Shown here: one piece after another, positions 11,589-21,944 of the stretch
Position numbering within the stretch: the first letter of the stretch is position 1
Layout of the letters: each line of letters opens with the position of its first letter
Assembly (NCBI GenBank): GCA_009602735.1
Contig: WELA01003159.1
Coordinates: forward strand, 360,778 to 392,709
DNA: 31,932 nt
Direction of reading: 5' to 3'
Source of the DNA: Mesotaenium endlicherianum
Lineage: Eukaryota > Streptophyta > Zygnematophyceae > Zygnematales > Mesotaeniaceae
The notes under the pieces: generated by a model
Databases searched by the model: none
The model's input: only the letters and a program-made list of their open reading frames with translations
What the model was told of the DNA's origin: nothing
Translations under genes and position numbers: made by a program

Positions 11589-11992
11589 GTATATCTCTTT
11601 CACTGCTCTGAGCCATCCCTTGACTCCCACAATTCCTGTCGTCAAAACATCACAACTCAGTTTCTTACGTAACGGATGTGAAGCTTTGACTCAAAGACGA
11701 CCTGGACTGCCACCCCTTCCCGCTGATAACGGACTACATGCAGATATAGTCATCTCTGGCAGGGGGTGTGAAGGTTCCTGTGTGTCCCTCCTTCATCCTC
11801 ACCTCAGCACAATATGTCCAGCGAAGATACCGTGACTCAAATATGCCTGTGAAGGTTTCCTTTTCCTACACTATCTTACACCCCCACCGCTCATGTTGAC
11901 GCCATTCCAATCATATTAAGCATCTGGTGCCTGCTCCCCATTCCTCATGCTAGCCATTCGCCTCTCTCATGAATGTCGAAGCTGTCCTGCAG

Positions 11993-14900
11993 CGCCCATG
12001 CATCAGGAACTTGCTGAAGAAGGCGTCTGCCTGCTGGACAGAGTACCTGGAGGCGCCACCTGGCAGGCGGGGCCGCGTTCACGCTGCAGCCGCCTTCAGT
12101 GTGTGGCAAGGGTGCCGGCAGGAGACAATCGAGAGGTGCCAGGTGTCCAGCGAGGACTTGGGCTGCTCCCTATGGGGAGCCCTCGAGGTGAGCTGCCTGC
12201 TTGTCTCTCCCGGTCGCCTTAGAAGGAAAGATTTGCAAGAGCGCTGCAGGAGGCAGGGGGAGCCTTGGGTAATATGAATGAGACCTGCAGTGTTTCGTGG
12301 GAACAAGAGAGACTCTGCCTGAAGATGTAATGCTGCAGACGCAGCGTGCACGATATGGAGCAAGACTGTTCAAGTGCACGCAATCCCAAGCAGAGGCTCA
12401 TGCATGCATGTGTCCTGCGACCCAGAGCAGCCCCCAGTGGCTGCTATAGAGAGAGAGAGGATGCGCATGTTGACGCGAGACGGAACGGGCTCGTTCTCGC
12501 ATTGACAGGTGTCGGCAACATCCGGGAGGCTCCAGTTTGCGGATGCGACGGGCGCCGTCGATGCGGTGGCCATTGGACGGCTTGATGCGGTGCACTACCA
12601 CCACCTTCTCAAGGTGAGGGGCTGCTAATCATCCTCCAGGTGGAGGGCAGTTGAGGCCCACTGCTGCTGCTGTGCCGTGTCCCTTTTTAGCGGAGCCTGC
12701 TGCCACTTGTGCTCTTGCCCACCTGATAGCAGAGGCTGCTGCTGCCACCTGTCCATCCGCTGCTGTCGATACTGCAACAGGCGGCAGGGTACTCGTCAAG
12801 TTTCATCGCCATCCTGCTGTGCTTGCCGTGTCCGGATCTTCTGCTGATGTGACGCGTGTGCCTGGTGCCACCTCGTAGGTGGGCCGCTTCCACCTGGTCC
12901 TGGAAGGCGTCAAAATCCCCCCACCTCAGGGGCCGGGGACCACTCACAGGGAGGCCTGGGGGGAGATGGCCATCCAGAGCCAGCCATCTCCGCTGCCGTG
13001 GGCGGACCTCTTCAGGGTGGGGCCGCTGGAGGAGCTGGAGATGGGTTGGCAAGAGGTCTGCAGCAAAGCAACACCTGGCGACAGCAGAGGGGCCCCCGCA
13101 GCCGCTGGCCTTCGGAGATGCTACGTGGTGTTCATGCTGGAGCACACCACCTGTCTCATGCAGAGGAAGTTCAGGGCCAAGAGCTTCAGTGCGTGGCTCC
13201 GGGCCGAGCTGGCGCTGTGCCAGGTGGCGCAAGCGGGAAGCGCGTCCGCTACCCCGACGCCATTGGCTGGACCGACAGCCTCAGCCTCTGCCACGTGTGG
13301 CGGAGGACGAGGAGGAGGCGGCCCCACTTGGGGGCCGTGCCCCCTGCCGGTGACACCTGGCGGTGCTGGAAGCAGCAGAGAGCACGGCGTGGAGCTGGCG
13401 GTGTTGCTGGTCACTCACAAGCACCCCCTCTCTCGCAAGGCAAGGCCGCTCTATCCCTCTCCCCCCCCCNNNNNNNNNNNNNNNNNNNNNNNNNNNNNNN
13501 NNNNNNNNNNNNNNNNNNNNNNNNNNNNNNNNNNNNNNNNNNNNNNNNNNNNNNNNNNNNNNNNNNNNNNNNNNNNNNNNNNNNNNNNNNNNNNNNNNNN
13601 NNNNNNNNNNNNNNNNNNNNNNNNNNNNNNNNNNNNNNNNNNNNNNNNNNNNNNNNNNNNNNNNNNNNNNNNNNNNNNNNNNNNNNNNNNNNNNNNNNNN
13701 NNNNNNNNNNNNNNNNNNNNNNNNNNNNNNNNNNNNNNNNNNNNNNNNNNNNNNNNNNNNNNNNNNNNNNNNNNNNNNNNNNNNNNNNNNNNNNNNNNNN
13801 NNNNNNNNNNNNNNNNNNNNNNNNNNNNNNNNNNNNNNNNNNNNNNNNNNNNNNNNNNNNNNNNNNNNNNNNNNNNNNNNNNNNNNNNNNNNNNNNNNNN
13901 NNNNNNNNNNNNNNNNNNNNNNNNNNNNNNNNNNNNNNNNNNNNNNNNNNNNNNNNNNNNNNNNNNNNNNNNNNNNNNNNNNNNNNNNNNNNNNNNNNNN
14001 NNNNNNNNNNNNNNNNNNNNNNNNNNNNNNNNNNNNNNNNNNNNNNNNNNNNNNNNNNNNNNNNNNNNNNNNNNNNNNNNNNNNNNNNNNNNNNNNNNNN
14101 NNNNNNNNNNNNNNNNNNNNNNNNNNNNNNNNNNNNNNNNNNNNNNNNNNNNNNCCCTCCCCCCCTCCCTCCTTCTCCCCTTCCGGTCAAACCTAGCACA
14201 GCAGACTTGTGGCGCGAGTTTTTCCGCGGACCAAGCGTGGCAGCGCTGCATACTGGGAAAAGGCCCCCCCCTGATTCCATATTCAGAAATTCCAGCGTGC
14301 GCAGCGAGTGAGGAGGGTGAGCCTCGGACGGCACTCCTCCGCACGCTTTTTATTACTCTAGCACACGACAAGCGCATGGATGCATGCTTGCCTGCAGGCT
14401 TCTTTGGCAGGGCTGGCAGAGAGATTAGGCACGGCCTGCATGGCAGCTGGCGCCCTGCCACTCTGCCACCTGGCCAGTGGGGAGGCGTGGGAGCTTTCCT
14501 AGCTCTTCTTCGTGCCGGCAGGTGAGAGGGGGTGAGAGGTGAGCGAGCAAGCATTTACGAGCGAGCGAGCGAGCCTTCACGAGCAAGCCAGCGAGCAAGC
14601 GTTCACTCAGTTGCCCCCTCTGACGAGCGCAGCGCAGGTGCAGGCCCGCTCTGGAGGCCCCAGGGGACAGGTGGCTGGGCAGGGGAGCTCCAGCTTCTTT
14701 GCCAGAGCTGTGATACTGCCGTTCACGCTCGTCGTTGTGGACACCTGTCCTCATGAAGGCGACACCTCGTCAGCCTGGTCTTCAACGGGTGGGGGGGCGT
14801 CCTCGCGGCTGCTGCCCTACCAGAATGCGAGCAGTGAGGCCTCTTTCAGGCCGTGCCCTCGGAATGACTATGATGGGGGAGAAGCAGCAGCAGCAGCAGC

Positions 14901-15733
14901 AGCACTACGCAGGGGAACAGGGTGGGGATGGGGAGGGCGAGGCAATCAAGGAGGGCGAGAGAGTGTGGGGGAGTGCTGGCTGGAGTGGGCGGCTTACCCC
15001 GCATACTCTTCGTCCCCCCATGGAGCACCCAAGGGCGCTCACAAAGAGAAGGAAACGGCAACAGGCGAGCCGGTGCCAGCAGCAGCAGCAGCAGCAGGAG
15101 CAGGAGCAGGAGCAGCAGCAGCAGGAGCAGGAGCAGCAGCAAAGGATCGGCCGTCGGTAAGTTCCATAGAGGAAGGAGACGAGGGCCTGCCCGCAGCCGC
15201 AAGTGGGCAGCCGAGAATGGGGGGGGGCGGGGGCGTCATGGGCGCGTACTGTGAGGCTGCCACCTGTCAGGAGGCCGAGAGGTGCCGGAAGCGGCCGCGG
15301 GAAACGGCAGCGGCTGGCAGCGACACCTCGGAGCGCAGAAGCAAAAGGGCAACACCACCAGTGGTGGGCGCTTGCGCACTCCAGACTGCCCGCGCAAGTG
15401 TGCTTGTTGACTCTCGAGAGGTTGAGCTGCTGGTGGCGTTTGGGAAGGAGCCCCTGAGCTGGGAGGATCTGAGCAGGGGGGGCTGGGAAGGGCAGGCGGA
15501 ATTCACTGTGCAGCAGCAGCAGGGTTTGCAGCAGCAGGAGCAGCAGCGGTGCCCGGAGGAGGGAGGCGGTGTGGCTCCCGCTTTGCCAGGTGGCGGCGTG
15601 TTGCCAGAGCAGCACGCGCTGCTGGAGTGCGCCGAGGGCGCTGCTGCCCTTCACTTGGTGAGTCAAGATTGCAACTGTGCCGTCCATTCCTGACTGTCAC
15701 GTCCGCAGGCATCCACGCGCACACATACGCGCG

Positions 15734-15773
<40 letters not shown>

Positions 15774-17750
15774 GACAGACGCATGCGCGCACGCACACGC
15801 GTGCATGGGCCGTACGGCTCGGAGCTTGCTGCTGCTGCCACGTGCTCGGCAGCACAGCCTTTCCTGTCGTGTGGAGGGTAAGGTCCAGGGTATAGGACCT
15901 AGGGTTCAGAAATGGAGGTTTCTGGCTGGCCAGCGCCCACTTTGGGCCGCTTTATCTGTGTGCCTGGGGTATGACGTTGCCCTTTTGTTCCCCTTTCTCA
16001 GCAGTGGCAACAGGAGGCACCTCCGGAGGTGGTGACGAAGAGGAGGAGGCTTCTTCCGGGACCTGGGCTGGGGCTGTCCTCAGCTGCTTACATATGACCT
16101 CGCGCTTGACGTACACATGTGCCACTCAACACACGTGTGGCACTTGTTCGCGCCCAGCACTCCATAACCCCCCACACACAACCCGCGCGCTCGCGCACAG
16201 GAGCACACACTCTCACGCACCCGAGATGCATGCTCACTCAGCCATCACAGCCATCCCCCAGGCCAGCGGCCAGCCCGCCTGAGCTTGTGGTGTGGAGGTG
16301 GCATGCATGCAGGCCTTACACGTGGGCAGCTGCTACCTGTTCCCCACGCTCTACCACCCCCGCCTCGCCTCCCGTGAGAGGATCCAGCGGGGGGCTGCCT
16401 CCGCCGCTCCCAGTAACGACAGCGGTAGCCGGAACAACCACTGCAGCCACAGCAGTGGGAACGTCCAGCAACCCCATTGGCAGAGTCTCAAGTATGCTGG
16501 CAGCAGCCATAACAACAGCTATGACCATAACGATAGCCATAGCCACAGCCATAGCCACAGCCATGGTCATAGCCGCAGCCACAGCCACACTAATGGGAGC
16601 AGCCATAGCCGCGCAGCTCAGAGTCGCAGAGGGGGGGCTACGGCTGCTGCTGCTGCTGCAGCTGCCCCTCTGGTGATCCAGCTGACGCCCACCACGCCTG
16701 TCTGGAGCTTCGCTATTGGTCCCTCGATGATAGCTGGCACGGCCGCAACCAGGACCAGAAACTCCGGGGTCGGCGCAGCTGCCCCGCTTGTCTCTGGCCG
16801 TGAGTCAAATGGCGGCAGTGGGCCGCCACCTGGTACCATGGCCCCGACGGCGGCGGCGCACGAGCCTGCTGCCAGCTGGCTTTCCGAGGTGTCCCTCCGG
16901 GCTGAGGGTTGCTTGCGGCAGCGCCTCGCCGCCGTGCTGGAAGTGTGTGCACGCCGCCACCTGGCTTCGTTTTTCAGGGTCGAGCAGATAGGACACATTA
17001 ATGTCACACGGCATGCGGCAGCTCCTTATGGGGAGAGATGGACTGCCGCCCCTGCCCCTGCCCGTGCCCGGTCTGATCCTGCACCTGCTATCTCTGCTCC
17101 TCCTTTTTCTCCTGCTGCTCCTGCTGCTCCTCCTGCTCCTCCTGCTCCCGTCCCAGCCTTCCCTCTGGACCTCATAGGGAGCCGCATCATCATCCTCTCA
17201 GTGCAGGGCCTTGTGAGGAGCGTTGAGTGGAGGTACGGCCCTGGCAGCTTTGATGCGGTGCGGGAGCAGGCAGGGACACCTGGCATGGCTCCTGGGCGCC
17301 CAGGTGGTGCCTTGGGAGGGGGCCTGTTCGGCGACAAGGCGTGCCTTTTTTGGCTCGCGGATGCCGCAGGCACACACTCGGTGAGTCAGCGAGCTCGCGT
17401 CGTTTCCCTGGCCCCTCCTGCCAGCTGCAGCAGCACAACGCCGCACCTTCGCATGTGCAGACAGACGTTGCATTTGTCTCGGCTCTCAGGGAGTTACGAC
17501 GTTGTCGCCCTGTGGTTGTTTGGAGGGCCAGACGGCTCCAGAAGCTCGTGTGTGTCATCAGAGTGCTGGCCAGGGAAAAATAAAAAATTGCCCCCCTACA
17601 TGTGTACACCACCCACGCACTCACATATACGGGCATATGTGCGTGCGTGTGTGTGTGTGTGTGCTTGTGGAGGGGGGGGTGTGGGGAGGAGGGGGTCTAT
17701 CTCTTTGCCCACCCAATTGTGCACATCTATGCACGCATACGTACTGTAAG

Positions 17751-17811
<61 letters not shown>

Positions 17812-20565
17812 CGTGTGCATCTACATATACCCGTATACTTGTGATGTATTCAGAATGCCGTGAATATGCAAGTTGCAATCGGCATGTGTCAGGAGGCAGT
17901 TCAGAAAGCCCTCAGGGGGGGCAAGTTGAGAATTCGTGGCAGCCCCGTGTGTGCGCGCGCAGGTGCCCATCTGTGTGGACGCCAGCCGCTACTTGCTGCC
18001 TCTCGAGCTGACACCTGGCGCCCTTGTGTCTGTGAGCCGCGCCCTATTTAGCCGGTAAGCTTAAGTCGCCTGCCCTCGACGTTCTTTCACCCGGCCGTCT
18101 CCCGACACTCCAAGCCCTAACCCGCCCCCCCCTTCCCTTCCATGTGGCATGAAGCAATGCTTGCTCCTTCTCCTCCTGCTGCTGCATTGTCTGGCCCAAA
18201 TGGACAGGCTCGGCCCGCAAGCCATCGGACGAGAGCGTGCTCTCACATTAGTGACAAAAGAGGAACTCTTCGAGCGCATGTTCCCAGACGTCGTCGAATG
18301 GAGCGTTCTCTCACGTTAGTGACAGAGAGGGAACTTACGGAGCGCATGTTCCCAGACGTCGCCGAACGAGAGCGTTCTCACGTTAGTGACAGAGAGGGAA
18401 CTTACGGAGCGCATGTTCCCAGTACCTCCTATAGGTTGTGGGTTTGTTGTGCTTCAGAACACTAACTTTGGTGAAAACAAAATCGACAGTCTCTGGAGCA
18501 GGCACGGCGAGGGTGCGGGCCCGGCTGCCCGGTGAATCCGGTCAGCCCGTTGCGACTCTCTCGCCTGACGCTTCACCCTGCTTCTTCCGCCGGTGGCTGC
18601 GCAGATTGCCATCTGGCAGAGGTCTTCTTGAATGCACCCCTTCCACTCTCGTGACCGTCGACAGGTCGCCTTGTGACAGCCTCCAGGCGCGCCAGGTGTC
18701 GGCGTCCGAGAAGGTCCATGGAGGTGACACGTGCACTCCTAAGACTGGCAAGGGTAGAAAGCGGAGGGCGGGAAGGAGGCCATCTGGGAGAAGCGGCGGC
18801 GAGAGCAGCGAGGGCAGCGGGCTCTCCTCGCATGGGCGTGCAGAATCTGCTGGAGCATACCAGCTGGCGCAGACGCACTTCGCAGACAGGTGTCGAGCTC
18901 TTGCCGCACGGCTGGACCTTGGGGAGGTCGGCCGCTTGCAGGGAGAGCTGCCTGGGGGCCTTTATTCCACGCGCTGCCGGGTGAGTGGCCTGCCCGCATG
19001 CGAGCGCTTGCCCCTCCCTTCTGCTGGCTGTCATTGTGACACTACATCAGAAAGCCCCATCCTGAGACCTACCCTTTCCCCCTCCCCCCCACACGCGCCC
19101 ACAACTACACGCACGTAGAGAGAAAGGGAGAGAGGGAAAGACTATTTGGATTGGTCATACCCCCGTCGATGTGCACAACGGCCTAAGACGCTGGAGAGAG
19201 AAATTTTGAAAAGGATTTTCTTTGAAGAAAAGAGCGTATAAACCTCAGCCCTTGAACCCCGAAGGCTGGCATTCGAATGTGACAAAAGTCCCTCCCACCT
19301 TTTCCCTCCCTCCTGAGGCGGCTTCCCCCTTCCCTATGAAAGCTGATGCACGCACATGCAGGGGACAGCTGGATCTCTGATGCTCGGCTGGTCTTTCGCT
19401 GACACATTGCCCCTTGCCTTGCTGCTAGGTGGTGGCCATCAGCCGCCTGGAGGTGGGCCTGCAGTGCCCGCCAGAGCGCGACACGTGGCTCGATGCCAAC
19501 GAGGCTGACAAGGCCACGATCTCACCGGCGCGCTGGGAACGTGCAGGAGATGCCGCCAGGTGTACGGACTGCAGGCAGCCCCTCAGGGAGCACTCCCTGG
19601 AGATTCTCGAGCTGGCTGTGACTCTCGGTGAGTGGAGGAGATAAGCAAAGAGAATCCAAGTCATTGTTTTTCTCGTCTGGCTTGCGCGAAGTGCGCTTGC
19701 TCTCAGGCTGAACATTCGTATCCGACGCATACCTCGCCCCTGGTCCCGGGACCAGGGCCAACCTGGCGCCTGCGCCGGAGCGCGGGGTGGTGGCGCGAGG
19801 CGTCCAGCCGCTGACACGTGGACTATTCTTTTTCTGCTTAATTTGCACTTTCGAGGCCATGCATGACTTGCATTCGTTGGGCAAGCTGCTAGTCTTTCTG
19901 TTTTCGTCAGTAGAAGGGCACTGCTCTCTTTGCTCGTCTTCTCCCCCTCCTCTTTCTGATGCTTTCTGTCCTCAAGCTTGCGCCGGTAGGCAGGCCTCGG
20001 GCGTCACGCCTCCCCCACTTCCTGGGGGCTCTCGCCAGGACATGCCATCTGTTCTACAGGCATGTGAAGATTTCTCGTCTGCTCCCTTCAACCTTGCCCC
20101 TCGCATGTGCGCCCTCCGCTTCTCGTTTTAATCCTGCGATTGTGCTGAGCCCATCGCTATGAGGCACGCTGCGCGGCTGCCACGTGGACTGCAGACGACG
20201 GCTTCGGGCGCGCCCTCTGCACCGCCAGGGGGGCCGTTGCCCTCGACCTGCTGGGCCTGGCGCCTGCCGCCGCCGCCAGCAGCTGCCAGGCGTCAGCTGC
20301 ACGGCAGCACCCCAGCCGCTCCCGCCTCCTGGCGCTGTGGCAGAGCCTGCTACCCCTCGCCTGCAAGCACGGGCGAGTGCTCGTGAGAGCCTCCAGAGTT
20401 GCAGCCACAGTTCCATCCATGGCTGCCGGGTGCCCCCCCCTGGAGGTGCTGGGAGGGGGAGCGCGTGGCGAGCTGGTGCCGCTGCAGCAGGCGCAGCAGC
20501 AGCGGCGGCGGGCGGAGCTGCTCTTTGAGGCCTTTGTGGTGGCGGCTTGCCAGCAGGCCCCCAGG

Positions 20566-20614
<49 letters not shown>

Positions 20615-21680
20615 AGAGAGAGAGAGGGAGAGAGAGACCTGCTGCTTCCCACAATGCCCCCCCGCTAAACCCCCCAAACCCCCACCTCTTTTCTCAGGGG
20701 CCTCCACTCAGCTTTTTTTTGGTAGATGTGTCAAACATGTTTTGCACACATCCTGGACGTAACACCAAGCTGTCCGTTTCCTTCTGCGTGCGGCCTGCTG
20801 CCTGCTGCTGCTGGGAGTGGTGTCAGCCCACATAAATAAAGCGGGGGTGCGCCGCAGGGCCCATGTCCAGGCCGGTCTCTTGGTCGGGGCCTCCTGGCGG
20901 GACGCATGCCTCTGGCCCTCTTGGTGGCTTGCTGGTGTGTCAGCGTGGAAGCCGTCTCTGGGGCCTGCCAGCTGTCATCTCTTGCAGACGAGATGCCGGC
21001 GCACGTTGCGAGCGCATCCTGTGTCTGCTCGCTTGCGTCTGGTCGGCCGTTCCTCCAGCTGCTGCCACTTGGCCTGCCTCTGAGCATCCAATCCAGCCTG
21101 GCCCTGCTGCTGTCCTCTGTCAACGCTACAGCACCCACACATGCCCCCTACTTCAAGAGGGGAAGGAGGGGGTAAAGGGGCGGTTGGGTGGGGGGGGGGG
21201 AGGGAGGAGGAGGAGGGGAGATTGGCTCAGGCGTGTGCGTCATGTCACACACTCACACTCTTGCCTTCGGGCCTGTCGCTCCTCCAGCTCCTTGCAGCAA
21301 CCTCCTGCTTGTGCGTGTTGCATTGACGGTGCCATGTCCTGCCTCCCCCCCTCTCCCTCTGTGGGGTCCTGCCTGGTGTGGGGGGGGAGCAGATAGTCTT
21401 CTGGGTGCAGCAGGGAGGCCCCAGCCGCAGTTCCGGGGAAGGTGTGCGCGCTGATCGAGGAGCAGAGGAGGGGGCGGCGCAGAAGGTGCACGTGCAGGCG
21501 CAGGCGCAGGCACAGGTGCCCATCACTAAGGCGCAGATGTACTTTGCGGGCAGGCAGCTCACAACCTGCGTGCGCCAGCTGGCACAGCTGCACGCCCTGC
21601 ACGTGGAACCGGTGCTCGCCAGCAGGGAGGCCGCTGCCCTCCTGCGCAAGCTCGAGGGAGAGTTGGGGATCCCCCCCTGA
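11993..21680 (+). CDS. CTC1: CTC1-like large subunit of the CST telomere complex, interrupted by an assembly gap
   Basis: Phase-consistent exons: 11993-12187, 12509-12613, 12879-13223, about 14637-15657, 16313-17380, 17963-18054, 18458-18980, 19429-19627, 20150-20565, and a last exon ending at TGA 21678-21680. Early OB-fold strands read GRLQFADATGAVDAVAI then VGRFHLVLEGV. A second pair, CLFWLADAAGTHS and VPICVDASRYLLPLELTPGA, runs into LFSRTLTLVKTKSTV. A possible zinc ribbon (LQCPPE and RCTDCRQPL) precedes ATWTADDGFGRALCTARGAV, LDLLGL and KHGRVLVRA, the final OB fold. This order fits CTC1, whose last OB fold resembles the zinc-ribbon OB fold of RPA1. CST binds telomeric single strands and recruits polymerase alpha-primase. 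Large inserts are unusual: Ala/Gln, His/Ser and Pro/Ala tracts. Part of the gene is lost in the N gap. Confidence 0.58.
13224..14636 (+). other. Unresolved part of the CTC1-like gene around the gap
   Basis: After the exon ending at 13223 the GC-rich sequence stays open in several frames, one reading KRVRYPDAIGWTDSLSLC. The border cannot be fixed because 685 bases are missing. Right of the gap, 14155-14636 is also open in several frames and includes direct repeats of GAGCGAGC and GAGCAAGC around 14540-14600. At least one exon probably lies in or next to the gap. Confidence 0.4.
13470..14154. other. Assembly gap (run of N)
   Basis: There are 685 consecutive unknown bases. The left edge is a run of nine C and the right edge begins CCCTCCCCCCCTCCC, so the gap sits in a C-rich homopolymer region. 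Open frames said to cross it have no value. Confidence 0.99.
15658..16312 (+). other. CTC1-like gene intron with (CG)n(AC)n microsatellite
   Basis: The donor CTTG|GTGAGTC is strong and the acceptor is CATGCATGCAG|GCC. The interval holds a (CG)n run at about 15728-15741 running directly into (AC)n to about 15769, then (ACAG)n. A further acceptor at CTTTCTCAG (near 16000) and the frame LLTYDLALDVHMCHS at about 16079-16123 hint at one extra exon that I could not close with a good donor. Confidence 0.5.
16509..16612 (+). repeat. ATAGCCACAGCC-type hexanucleotide repeat coding a His/Ser tract
   Basis: Degenerate tandem copies of AGCCAT/AGCCAC lie inside the exon 16313-17380. In the frame of the long open stretch they encode alternating Ser-His residues (SHSHSHSHGHSRSHSH). 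The other frames encode Ala-Ile or Met-Ala-Val repeats, so the repeat itself cannot indicate frame. The frame is set by the OB-fold residues downstream. Confidence 0.7.
17381..17962 (+). other. CTC1-like gene intron with two (GT)n tracts
   Basis: The borders are ACTCG|GTGAGTC and GCGCAG|GTGCCC, both phase 0. The intron contains a short (GT)n at about 17643-17663, a G-rich stretch at 17669-17695 and a long (GT)n at about 17754-17818. Open frames through it (Cys-Val or His-Thr repeats) are artefacts. Confidence 0.65.
18231..18421 (+). repeat. Three-copy tandem repeat, period 67-68 bp, in a CTC1-like gene intron
   Basis: The phrase AGCGCATGTTCCCAG recurs at 18273, 18341 and 18408, and GAGCGT with TTAGTGACA recurs at the same spacing. 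The last two copies are nearly identical and the first is more diverged. The array lies wholly inside the intron 18055-18457, just ahead of the acceptor TTGTGCTTCAG. Confidence 0.85.
20566..20697 (+). other. (GT)n microsatellite starting at a 5' splice site
   Basis: The exon ends CCCAGG and the intron begins GTGAGTGTGTGTGTG, so the splice donor merges directly into a (GT)n run to about 20609, followed by a GA-rich run. A strong acceptor TTTTCTCAG lies at 20689-20697. The frame after it, which includes PLSFFLVDVSNMFC, may be the next CTC1 exon, but its 3' border is not clear. Confidence 0.5.
20698..21515 (+). other. Unresolved 3' exons of the CTC1-like gene
   Basis: Between the exon ending at 20565 and the final exon, several GC-rich frames are open and I could not choose between them. 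The candidates are 20698 to about 20790 and 20858 to about 21175. The terminal frame 21516-21680 (AQMYFAGRQLTTCVRQLAQL onward, ending GELGIPP and TGA) is secure as coding and looks like the CTC1 C-terminus. Confidence 0.4.
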
Positions 21681-21770
21681 GCCGTGCGTGTGTCTGTGCG
21701 CTTCTGGGACGCCCCTGCCCGGCCTGACGTGTCCTCGTGCACCGCGAGCAGCCGTACATGTGGCAATAAT

Positions 21771-21944
21771 GTAGACCAGCACAGGCGGCGGTATCGTAGA
21801 TCAGCACAGGCGGCCTTGTAGGCCAGTACTGGTGGCATTGTAGGGACAGTTGGCATTGGCGAGCGGCATTTGGCATCGCGGAGCAGCACAGGTGGCACGG
21901 TAGACCAGTACAGGTGGCATGGTGGAGCAGCGCAGATGGCATGG
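21771..21944 (+). repeat. 22-bp minisatellite just after the CTC1-like stop codon
   Basis: About eight degenerate units of the type GTAGACCAGTACAGGTGGCA follow the stop by 90 bp, so they probably lie in the 3' UTR. Two later copies are nearly perfect and the middle ones have drifted (TTGGCATTGG, GCGGCATTTGG). The unit contains the window-wide CAGGTGGC word. Confidence 0.82.

Noticed and set aside
13411..14554. Long open frames crossing the run of N
   Set aside because: They exist only because unknown codons cannot contain stops.
14846..15687. Poly-Leu and Cys-rich open frames on the minus strand
   Set aside because: They are antisense shadows of CAG-rich coding sequence in the CTC1-like gene.
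16800..16977. Possible intron (GTGAGT at 16800, TTTTTCAG ending 16977) in the long CTC1-like exon
   Set aside because: Both sites are strong but the phases on either side do not agree, so the open frame was kept.
17596..17878. Cys-Val and His-Thr repeat open frames
   Set aside because: They are translations of a (GT)n/(AC)n microsatellite inside an intron; the same applies near 1000, 15740, 20590 and 29850.
18231..18421. CRISPR-like array
   Set aside because: There are only three contiguous tandem units with no spacers, in a spliced eukaryotic gene.
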